From: Hypomesus transpacificus
Lineage: Eukaryota > Chordata > Actinopteri > Osmeriformes > Osmeridae
Direction of reading: 5' to 3'
Length of the DNA: 64,000 nt
Assembly (NCBI RefSeq): GCF_021917145.1
Contig: NC_061067.1
Span: 1,662,596-1,726,595, forward strand
The position numbers were made by a program, and so were the translations under genes. Under the pieces are notes generated by a model that saw only the letters and a list, made by a program, of their open reading frames with translations, was not told the DNA's origin and made no database searches. This document shows, piece by piece, positions 45,148 to 64,000 of the stretch. Positions within the stretch are counted from its first letter, which is position 1. Each line of letters opens with the position of its first letter.

Positions 45148-48100
45148 GGGGTCTGAGCTAGATGAGTTTTCTGTCTGTCCTCTCTATCTGTCTCACTTAC
45201 CTGTCTCTCACTCACCCACTCACCTCTACCCATCCCCTGCTCTCTCCAGGCATTGTGAACTACATGAGTGAGCAGGCGGGGCCTCCCTCCAAGCAGGTGC
45301 AGACAGCCAAGCAGGTGCAGGAGCTCATCAAAGACGGCGATGACGTTGTCATCGTGGGCGTGTTCTCCGAAGACGACGACGACGAGGCCTACGAAATCTA
45401 CATGGAAGCCTGTGAGTAGCTTTCCCTGGTCTTCTCTGAGGGTCTAGACCTGCGGGTCTCAACCCTGGTCTTCTCTGAGGGTCTAGACCTGCAGGTCTCA
45501 ACCCTGGTCTTCTCTGAGGGTCTAGACCTGCGGGTCTCAACCCTGGTCTTCTCTGAGGGTCTAGACCTGCGGGTCTCAACCCTGGTCTTCTCTGAGGGTC
45601 TAGACCTGCGGGTCTCAACCCTGGTCTTCTCTGAGGGTCTAGACCTGCGGGTCTCAACCCTGGTCTTCTCTGAGGGTCTAGACCTGCAGGTCTCAACCCT
45701 GGTCTTCTCTGAGGGTCTAGACCTGCGGGTCTCAACCCTGGTCTTCTCTGAGGGTCTAGACCTGCAGGTCTCAACCCTGGTCTTCTCTGAGGGTCTAGAC
45801 CTGCGGGTCTCAACCCTGGTCTTCTCTGAGGGTCTAGACCTGCAGGTCTCAACCCTGGTCTTCTCTGAGGGTCTAGACCTGCGGGTCTCAACCCTGGTCT
45901 TCAGGGACCCCCTGTCCTACATGTTTATTATGTTTCCCTGCTGCCTCGCACCTGATTCAAGTGGACCAGGCTTTTGCTGAGCTATGTAACGATCCATTCT
46001 CTTGAATCAAGTGTGTTGAGCAGGGATACATCTAAAACAGGCAGGACGGGGGGTCCCTGAGAATCACTGGTTTAGGTGAAATTAGAGGTGATCTATACTC
46101 GTTAAATGCCCATCTTTGGAGTTGCACCCTTCCCTAGATTTGAGTACTAAAGTAATACTTTTATTCAGCAAATATGATTCTGTGTGAGGCATTAAGACGC
46201 ACTTGTCCTGGGAGTACAACAGTACTTAGGAATGGTTTGCTTGACCCGATTAGTTACTAGTTTCCTCAAGGATCACAATGCCTCTTGCTTAGAGACTTGT
46301 TGCTCTTGTGGTTAGTGGTAACTGATTTTAATTATTGTACTCGCTGTGATATAGTTTTTATTGTAGCTTGTTTTTATACAGGTACACTTGCACTTATAGC
46401 GGTTCATGTTGTTTAATTGTAAATTAAGGGAAGTGCTTGGGAAGAACCTATTGATATAAAGGAACAGCACAGTTGGAGGTTGTGTTGTCCCTGTGTGTAA
46501 TGAGCTCTGGGCCTGCAGGTAACTCTCTCAGGGAGGACTTCAAGTTCCTGCACAGCTTCAGCTCTGAGGTGGCCAGGCTGGTGAAGGGTTCCCCTGGCCA
46601 GGTTGTCTCCATCCAGCCAGAGAAGTTCCGCTCCAAATACGAGCCGGCGTCACTGACTCTCACTATTCAGGTAGGCTGGATCACAAAGGATTTTTGTACT
46701 GTATTTTATAATGGCAATTTGGGTGGAGCTGTACATGGATGTAATTTATTAAAATAAAATTTTATTTTAAGAAATACAATTCTAAATTGACATTTTTTTT
46801 TTTTATATAAATTAGAAATTCATTGTAATTAAAATTAGAATTATTTATTTAAATTTTTTACATTTATTAAGACATGACTGTCAGTTAAATGTTAGACTCA
46901 TCTCCAGAAGTAGCCTAACCTCCTGTGGCTGTGCTGCTTCAGGGCTCCACATCGGTCCCAGACGTTCAGGACTTCTTCAGGAAGTCGTCTCTTCCTCTGG
47001 TGGGACACAGGAAGCAAAGCAACGATGCCAAGCGCTACTCCAAGAGGCCTCTGGTGGTGGTCTACTACGGAGTGGACTTCAGCTTCGACTACAGGAAGGG
47101 TAGGTGTCCGACTTCCTGTGTAGGACATGAGCTGCTTGTTGGTGATGTACGTTTTAATGTGCTTATTTACTAGTGTTGTCTGGTTAGGTGACAGTCCAAA
47201 TATATGATTACCCTTAATGGGATGGACTGTGTTGCATTAAATAATGCCAGCATGAAGATAGTGATGGCTCAACTGTTGAATTATCATGGCTCTAGGTTTG
47301 TCATCAAATTGTATTTGTGAAGCCCCTTTTTAAAAGCAATATCACATGGGGACGCACGCAACACTGCACCTAAACCAGCCTCAACCCTCATCCCCCCTCT
47401 CTCTGTGTTCCTGATTCCTGCAGCCACCCAGTTCTGGAGGGCCAAAGTGCTGGAGGTGGCCTCGGACTTCCCAGAGTACACCTTTGCCATCGCGGACGAG
47501 GAGGACTACGCTGACGAGCTGAAGGGCCTGGGGCTCGCAGACAGCGGGGAGGAAGTCAACGTGGGGATTCTGGGAGATGGAGGCAAGAAGTTCTCCATGG
47601 AGCCTGAGGAGTTCGATGCTGACGTTCTCAGAGACTTTGTGATGGCCTTCAAGAAAGGTATGTTTTACAGTTGGTTAAAAAAAAATATATGTATGTATGA
47701 CAAATTCAGATTCAATTGATCGTTGTGCATTGATCCACCATTTACCATATAGTGATGTTGCCTCACCTCCCTTCCTTTCCCCAGGAAAACTGAAGCCCAT
47801 CATCAAGTCTCAGCCCCCCCCTAAGAACAACAAAGGACCAGTGAAGGTCGTTGTGGGGAACACTTTCGACGAGATCGTCATGGATGAGAAGAAGGACGTC
47901 CTGATCGAGTTCTACGCGCCGTGGTGCGGCCACTGCAAGAAGCTGGAGCCAGACTACCTGGCCCTGGGCAGGAAGTACAAGGGAGAGAAGGACATCGTCA
48001 TAGCCAAGATGGACGCCACCGCTAACGACATCCCCAACGACAGCTACAAAACAGAGGGCTTCCCCACCATTTACCTGGCGCCTAGCAACAGCAAGCAAAA

Positions 48101-48200
48101 CCCCATCAAATTCGAAGGAGGCGACAGAACGATAGAAGGATTTAGTAAGTTTTTGGAAGAGCATGCCACACGGCTATCGCAGAAAAGAGATGAACTTTGA
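43169..48200 (+). CDS. pdia4: Protein disulfide-isomerase A4 (ERp72)
   Basis: Ten exons: 43169-43244, 43598-43784, 43961-44166, 44406-44544, 44867-45072, 45250-45411, 46519-46670, 46943-47099, 47424-47657, 47785-48200, giving 644 aa (human 645). A signal peptide ([17 protein letters not shown]) precedes an acidic linker ([13 protein letters not shown]). Three catalytic thioredoxin domains carry WCGHC at exons 2/3, 4/5 and 10, with the Trp codon split by the intron in the first two. Domains b and b' lie between the second and third. The C-terminus KRDEL is a KDEL-type ER-retrieval signal. The enzyme forms, breaks and shuffles disulfides in the ER lumen. Exons 3 and 5 have the same length (206 bp), a trace of the ancient domain duplication. 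Start codon chosen because it gives the signal peptide. Confidence 0.97.
44590..44716 (-). mobile_element. tRNA-derived SINE, copy B (internally deleted)
   Basis: Reverse-strand head 'GTCAGATGGCTGAGCGGTGA' at the right end; the left end has 'CATTTAGTCATTTAGCAGAC'. The central part present in the copy at 54753 (GAGCGACTTACAG…) is missing. It lies in pdia4 intron 4. Confidence 0.75.
45108..45151. repeat. Poly-T / poly-G run
   Basis: T-run followed by about 25 G in pdia4 intron 5; length is likely unreliable. Confidence 0.9.
45428..45902. repeat. 39-bp minisatellite, 12 copies, in pdia4 intron 6
   Basis: Unit containing 'CTCTGAGGGTCTAGACCTGC', alternating GCGGG/GCAGG variants. It starts about 15 bases after the donor of exon 6 but does not include exon sequence. 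The reverse strand is open ([13 protein letters not shown] repeated) only because 39 divides by three. Confidence 0.95.
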
Positions 48201-48422
48201 GTGTCTCTTGTGCAGCTGAGAACTCTCCCATGCTAGTGTGGGGTGTGAATACCCTGGAGATGACGGGGAACATCTCAACAGGAAAGAGAGGGCTTACTGA
48301 ATCGCTCTGATCCTGATATTCAACCATTTTGTTTCTGATAAGTCAAGAGATTATTTTTTGCCCCCCATTTCCAAACGAGCATGTAGCCTCTGCATCGTGT
48401 TCTAGATTTCTAAGTCTTTTTA

Positions 48423-48428
48423 AATAAA
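48423..48428 (+). terminator. Polyadenylation signal of pdia4
   Basis: AATAAA 223 bases after the stop codon, followed by a T/G-rich stretch. Good candidate for the 3' end. Confidence 0.6.
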
Positions 48429-49186
48429 ATGTTATGAAAAAATATTTCTTGGTGAGTGGTGATGGCCATCCAAATTGAAATGCCTATCAAATAGCTTTGA
48501 GTACAACATGGTCACGTAAATATGCAACCAATCATGTTGTCTGTCGCTAACCTGCTGGTAACCAATGAATGTATAGAGGAGGCGGGGTCTAATAAACCAG
48601 TTGACCCTGGCTGGGTAAACGTGCAAGGATGCGACTGAATAGTTTCAACTAGATCCTTACATTCATCTCTCGCGAAATCCATATTTTATACAGGATTTAA
48701 TTAAACTGAGGAATCAACAGTGTTGACAACTGGCTCTTATTTGTGTGTGCTGTTATAGTCTCATCGTGAGCAATCGTAACGATTGAGGGAAGGCTATCGG
48801 TGTACATTATTGAGATGCAGCCGGGGTTACCAGGTTTACGTGCAATGTGTGTCTAGAATAGATGTACATAGGGTGTCTGTTTGTCGACAAGACGTCATAC
48901 ACCATCACCATCATACATACGTATATGGTGTACATACACCATATATACAAGTACATCAGTCGTTAACAAGACGCAATATGTTTACATTCAAGCGTTACTT
49001 ATTATAACAACGTGACCTAATAAAATGTTTGGATTAGAAATGTATTTATAAATCTATGTGTAGCCATCTAGTGTAGATGGTGTCATGTCCGAAAATCAAA
49101 ACATTATGTAGGATTTGTCGTTGAAACGTAGAGAACAAAGAAGTTCTCCACATGTTCCCCGTTCCGGGCCCCCTACTCGGCACTCG

Positions 49187-49286
49187 CGCTTATTGGTTAG
49201 CTTTAGGTTACAATTGGACCTATTGCATAACAGCACGGTGAGACGTCTGAGTATAGGCGTCGGTGATTGGTTCATGTGTTTGGCGC
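49187..49286 (+). promoter_or_regulatory. Candidate ezh2 promoter sites: inverted CCAAT boxes and E2F-like site
   Basis: ATTGG (inverted CCAAT) near 49193 and 49265, and TTTGGCGC at 49279-49286, which fits the E2F consensus TTTSSCGC. Human EZH2 is an E2F target, so the combination about 390 bases upstream of the likely first exon end is plausible. No TATA box is seen. Function is inferred. Confidence 0.4.
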
Positions 49287-49469
49287 TCGTTGAATCTGCG
49301 GTAGTCAGAGTAGGCGGCGAGTGAAGAGACAGAGATGTTTGAATAGTTGCTGAGGCGGAAAGATTGAACATAAAACCAGCACTGATAATCTGTCAAATTT
49401 GATGCGTTTATTTCAGTTGGCAGTATCTAACTGTCACATAATTTATGTATTAAGGCGTGGTAAAAAAAA

Positions 49470-49670
49470 GCGCCAGGCTTTGTGTACCAAGCAGAAAACC
49501 AGCCGGTGTTCGGAGAGCTGACAGTGGCCGCGCGAGGTGAATCGTTAGCCCCTCACCGGGAGAGCTAGCCAGCAGTAGTAACCCCGAAAACACAGACAAT
49601 TTTGTGCATGAACGGTGGTCCGATTGATTTCAAGTCACTTCGTTGAATGAGCATTGACCTCCCTCCACAG
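49470..49670 (+). other. ezh2: Probable 5' non-coding first exon of ezh2
   Basis: A relatively GC-rich stretch ends in a good donor (CTCCACAG|GTATGA) at 49670/49671, about 970 bases before the first coding exon, whose acceptor is at 50641. The 5' boundary is a guess. Vertebrate EZH2 has a separate non-coding first exon. Confidence 0.4.
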
Positions 49671-50648
49671 GTATGAAACGCTGTCAAATGCACTGTTGTT
49701 TGTGTTTCTGAATGACGGAGAAATACCGCAAGACTGAGCTTGCTTCCTTGGCTTTAGCTTGCATGCTAAAAGGCTAGCTAGTTCAGTTGTGCTCGTGTTG
49801 GATTTCTAAATGATGATTTAGGTCTATTTGGAAAGTTACCGGCAGCAAAAAACATCCAGATAGCTAGTACACGTATTAAATCAACTTGTAAACATGTGTA
49901 ACACGACAGGACATCGCTTCTATTTTTCTTTGTTTAGTAAATTACTCTTAAAGCTCAGCGATGAAATAATGTCACAAAGCTTTATCCGGCATCGATGGCT
50001 AGCCAGCTAGTCTAGCTAGCATGTGTGACGTGATGTCAAGACAAGCCACTTAACTCCCGGTTTCCGCATTGATATCAATCTCGCCAAATATATTTTTTTA
50101 ATCTGGGTATCTTTCACAAGAATTCTGTCCAGACAGTCTTGTTAAATACTCATAAGAACATCAACACAAATCAATAATTTCATCTATAAACACAAAAGCT
50201 AGTGCTTAGTTAGCGAGTTGGCTAGCTATCCTACACGTCAGTGTCAGTCGAAGTAGTCATCTCCAGTAGCTAGCTAGAAATGTGTTCACTCCGACTTGGA
50301 AGAACTCGTCTCTTCAGAGGTCTGTGGTCAAATGGGGTCGCTATTCAGCCACCTGCCACTGGTACTAAAATCACATTCATTTAGTTCTAAATCTTAAGGG
50401 ATGAGATGTGAACTTAACTCCACTAAGGCAGCACGTGCAGTTTAAAAGCAACAAGTGAAGCTTCAGATGCAGAGAACAAAACAACAAAACACGTTCACGC
50501 GCATGCAATCCTGGTTTCTTATCTAAGCACAGCGCAAAAGTGTGTCTTCTTCCGTAGAATAGATGTGTATCTTGGCTGTATGTAAAAGCACATGCTGAAT
50601 TGTATGATGAGTCTGTAAGCAGCTGTGTGTGTGTGCTCCAGGCTGATC

Positions 50649-56269
<5,621 letters not shown>

Positions 56270-57871
56270 GGCTGCTCCCAGCCCTGTCTGGGTCAACACA
56301 ACAGCCTTACACACCCACACACACACGCTCCCTCTCTCTTATTCACACGCACTCACACACACACACACACACACACACTCTCTCTCTCACACTCGCACAC
56401 ACACGCTCTGTCCACTCGTCAGGAAACCCCAGGTGACAGGCCGTGGGTGCAGCTGCAGGAATCCTTCAGGAGTTATGGATCTTTGTCTTTGTCACTGTTC
56501 TTTTCTACCAGGCCTTGCTTTTCCCGCCTCTTTCGAGCTCTTTGATCGTTGTTTTTCTATCACCAAATCTTCCTCTTCTGGAACCTGGGACTGGATGTTA
56601 CTCTGGTGCTCACAGCAGAATCACAAGAAACACACCAGACCACTAGTTTGGTGCTACTTTTATACACGGTGAATGAATCACTGAGTCAATCTGGAAAGTG
56701 AATCACTGAGTTGGTCTGGTGAATGAATCACCTGCTGTCTGGTCGAAACTCGTTATTCAGAACCTTTTAGGAACAAACATTCCATCCTTACAGGATATCA
56801 GATGTGTGTGTGTGTGTGTGTGTTTGTGTGAGAGAGAGAGTGTGTGTGTCTGTAAAAATGGTATGACAAACCAGATTGTGAGGCGCGCCCCCCCCCCCCC
56901 CTCCTGATCGTCTTGGTTACGTTGTTCACACGCCGCCGCCACCACCACCAGGTGGCCCCACGGCAGTCACTACGGTAACGACGGCCTAGAATGGTGTGTA
57001 ACGGTCACCATGACGACCTGTTCCTGCTGTGTGGTGATAAACTGATGTTCTGGTCCTGTCACCAGCACCTAAACTGTCTCCGTGACAACCAAAATCATTG
57101 TAACTCTTTTAGATTATTGTATTTTTTCCCCCCTTCTCCTTAATGTAAGGTTTTGTTGTTGTAAGATAATCGGATGTATTTGGACCCTGAGTCTTCTGCT
57201 GTGCCTTGAATCTTCCTCAGAACGTTGACTAGTACACTTGATTAGAGCCCTTCGCCACTGTCTAAACACCACTGTTGATCCCAGATGTTTTCCTGCATGA
57301 TCAGTAGACCCCAGCGTTGGCAGGACAGCCCAGAGCGCTGGAGGCTGTGGAGTCGGCATCCCTGGGCGGCTTGGGTCCATACTCACAACTCCCCTCCTTC
57401 CTGTTAGGCTGCAGACACTACGATACTGCTGTAGGTCTGCCTAGTGAGGAGGAAGGAAGGAAGGATGTGTGAGGGGATTGAGACAGGCCCCAAGCTGAAT
57501 GAGAGTCGACGTGAAGGGAGACACTTAGAGCACCGCCCCAAGTTACTTATGGGGGGGGGGGGAGAACATTTAAAAAGTCAAATCTCTTGAATAGTTGATG
57601 CTGTTCTGGGACCTTGTGAAGCCTGGTCCTAGTTTAACTGGTGCTTATGGAAACTGACTTGCTGATGAAACGTCTGACTGACTTGAAGCAATAATACCAG
57701 CCTTGAATCAAACAAGACACACAGCTTTACTATGGGGGGTTCCATCTCTAGTTGGTTTTTCTACCAGGAATTTATTGTGGGCTTTAGCTGTGGTGGGCCT
57801 AGTGAACAGGCTGATGTTCAGAGGTGTCTGTCGGTGAGGCTGACGGGTCCTCCACGGTCCTGGTCGTCTGG

Positions 57872-58025
57872 CGGGGTCCCTTCTGACTGGTGAGGGGTCC
57901 CTTCTGACTGGTGAGGGGCCCCTTCTGACTGGTGAGGGGCCCCTTCTGACTGGTGAGGGGCCCCTTCTGACTGGTGAGGGGCCCCTTCTGACTGGTGAGG
58001 GGTCCCTTCTGACTGGTGAGAGGTC
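57872..58025. repeat. 21-bp minisatellite, ~7 copies
   Basis: Unit 'GAGGGGCCCCTTCTGACTGG' plus T, with GTCCC variants at both ends. Downstream of ezh2, possibly in its 3' UTR. Confidence 0.92.
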
Positions 58026-58159
58026 CCAGACAGCCCTGGGGGTGTACATTTCTGTTCGGGCGTTAGGGTCGTAGACGGGACCCTCTCCCCTCTTCGTCTG
58101 ACAGGGCTCCCTGCCACGGTGCTAAAATGTTTACAGGGAATACTGTCAAAGTGATGCAG

Positions 58160-58165
58160 AATAAA
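58160..58165 (+). terminator. Candidate distal polyadenylation signal of ezh2
   Basis: AATAAA about 1.9 kb after the stop, followed by a T/G-rich stretch (GTCGTGTGTGTGTTCTG). The long UTR is unproven. Confidence 0.35.
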
Positions 58166-58617
58166 ATATTGGAAAATTGGTCAGTCGTGTGTGTGTTCTG
58201 TTAAACCCAGGCATGCAAACCCCTCACCTTTAGGTGAAATTCGAGTGGATAGAGGTTACATCATCTTACATTTAGTCATTATTTATTTTTATTGTAACTA
58301 TTTGAACATGTATATTACTTAACCGATATCAGTAGAATGAATGATTTATTGGTTTGAGCGAAATTTGAACCAGGGGTACTGTGTTTGGCAGTAGACTCAA
58401 TGGTAAACACATATACCCACTGAGCCACCGAGGGTTCCTGCAAAGTTACTTCCTACAAGACGGTGTAATTGCCCTTATGACACCACCAAGAGCTACAGAA
58501 GAACAGAGCAGCTGGCAGGAGAGAAAGAATTACAGGCAGGTGTAAAGAAACCTTTAACTTTTAATTCATCACACATTTAGAAAATGAACCACACTATACA
58601 AATGGTTTAAACCATGT

Positions 58618-58695
58618 AGCCACGCCCCCAGCGTGTCTAGCCACACCCCCAGCGTATCTAGCCACGCCCCCAGCGTTTCTAGCCACGCCCCCAGG
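58618..58695. repeat. 24-bp minisatellite, ~3.5 copies
   Basis: Unit 'AGCCACGCCCCCAGCGTGTC' plus TTCT-type end. Between ezh2 and cul1. Confidence 0.85.
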
Positions 58696-59536
58696 CACTT
58701 GTGTAGAAGAGTTGCATGAAACCTCTGGATGATGCAGCCCCTCCCAGTCAGCCTAACGTGAGCACGTCATAACAAGCAAACACCACTTGGTTCTCATTAG
58801 GTATAGATAGTACTCATGTGGTACTTGAAAAGTTCTCTTATTTTATTTCCCCAAGACATAATTTGAAGCCGTACGTCATTCATTGACAAAGTACAAGGTA
58901 CTCGTTTTTTTTCTTCATCTTATTAAGACAACAGTTCTGTCCTGTGGTCAATTCTAAAATGGCCAACAACACTCTTCTTCCCCACTGTTTAAACGTTGCC
59001 ATTCTGTTTCCTCCATGTCTGATCTACACAAGTCCCTGGGGCTCATTGGAGAGCCAAGCGTCCGTGAACGTTTCCACAAGTCTTTCGAACGCCGTCCGAA
59101 AGTGTTGCTTCACTCACTAACATACATATATTACAGGTAGGCCCCTCCTCCCATCCCAGTGAGTTCTCCATAGGCTGTACTAGCTGTCAATCATTCAGCA
59201 GGCGGGCAGCCCAGTGACTCCTGACGCAGGTAGCCAATAGCATGCAGTAACCTTAGATGCAGCTCCATTCTGATTGGTTGTAGGCGTACTCTTGAATTCC
59301 CCTCTATGCGAGGGGTTTATAAGTCTGTAGTTATATTTACATGTGAAACTAAGAGCGTGTGAGAGAGGTAATAGACCATGGGATCATTGTTTGGTCCCGA
59401 AGGGGAGATCAGGTATTGAGTTCACCTCAAGTTCACCATCTCTCTGTCGAGGTGTGTATTCCCATCTCACACACCCACACTTTCTTTCTCACTCTCCGAC
59501 GACGACGACGGTGTCCACCATTCAGGGGACTCACAC

Positions 59537-59542
59537 TTTATT
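59537..59542 (-). terminator. Candidate polyadenylation signal of cul1
   Basis: TTTATT on the + strand, that is AATAAA on the minus strand, about 85 bases after the cul1 stop codon. Confidence 0.45.
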
Positions 59543-59624
59543 ACTCAGAGACACAAAAAATAAAAAAATTCCAAAGGAAAAACAAAAGTTAAGGGTAAAA
59601 GATGTGAGTTGTGTCCAGGTGTGT

Positions 59625-64000
<4,376 letters not shown>

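Larger units (their letters stand above)
56270..59536. other. ezh2 3' region and convergent gap to cul1
   Basis: No protein-coding gene is seen. The ezh2 3' UTR probably occupies the left part; an AATAAA at 58160-58165 is one candidate end. Simple repeats and two short minisatellites occur. The cul1 transcript ends from the other side, so the two 3' ends face each other within about 1-3 kb. Confidence 0.5.

Noticed and set aside
45349..45891. 180-codon minus-strand frame ([13 protein letters not shown] repeated)
   Set aside because: Product of the 39-bp minisatellite in pdia4 intron 6; overlaps a real + strand exon.

Overview
This is a teleost fish nuclear genome window. It has spliced genes with GT-AG introns, dense (CA)n/(GT)n and (CT)n microsatellites, tRNA-derived SINEs, hAT-type DNA transposons, and five genes whose proteins align throughout to vertebrate families. 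A more exact placement (perhaps a smelt-like or other early-branching euteleost) is only a guess from repeat style.

Layout: 1-5.6 kb is non-coding DNA upstream of skida1. 5630-8086 (+) is a single-exon skida1 (SKI/DACH domain). 8.1-22.6 kb is an AT-rich interval with no recognisable gene, marked by a strongly over-represented word TAGGC(C)TA. 23.4-42.5 kb (+) is a polycystin-1-like gene, best fit pkd1l1, resolved here into 43 phase-consistent exons: two PKD domains, REJ-like region, GPS, PLAT, many membrane spans, C-terminal tail. 43.2-48.2 kb (+) is pdia4 (10 exons, 644 aa, three CGHC thioredoxin sites, ER-retention tail). 50.6-56.3 kb (+) is ezh2 (19 coding exons, 818 aa). 59.6-64 kb (-) is the 3' third of cul1, convergent with ezh2 and running off the window. 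The pdia4-ezh2-cul1 block keeps the order and orientation known from human 7q36.

The genes are not an operon or a pathway. skida1 and ezh2 are nuclear and chromatin-linked, pdia4 is an ER folding enzyme, cul1 is the scaffold of SCF ubiquitin ligases, and the pkd1l1 product is a ciliary or membrane polycystin.

The most unusual signal is a recurrent class of minisatellites that span exon-intron junctions. In ezh2, cul1 and at least three places in pkd1l1, the last ~11-28 bases of an exon plus its 5' splice site plus the start of the intron are tandemly amplified, with units of about 38-46 bp. Each array offers several near-identical splice donors. In ezh2 the unit is exactly 42 bp and open, so use of a downstream donor would insert 14-residue blocks into the SET domain. 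A separate ~1 kb CA-rich array in pkd1l1 carries about 43 AGGTAA-type donor look-alikes. Whether these donors are used, and whether the arrays are copied correctly in the assembly, cannot be judged from sequence alone.
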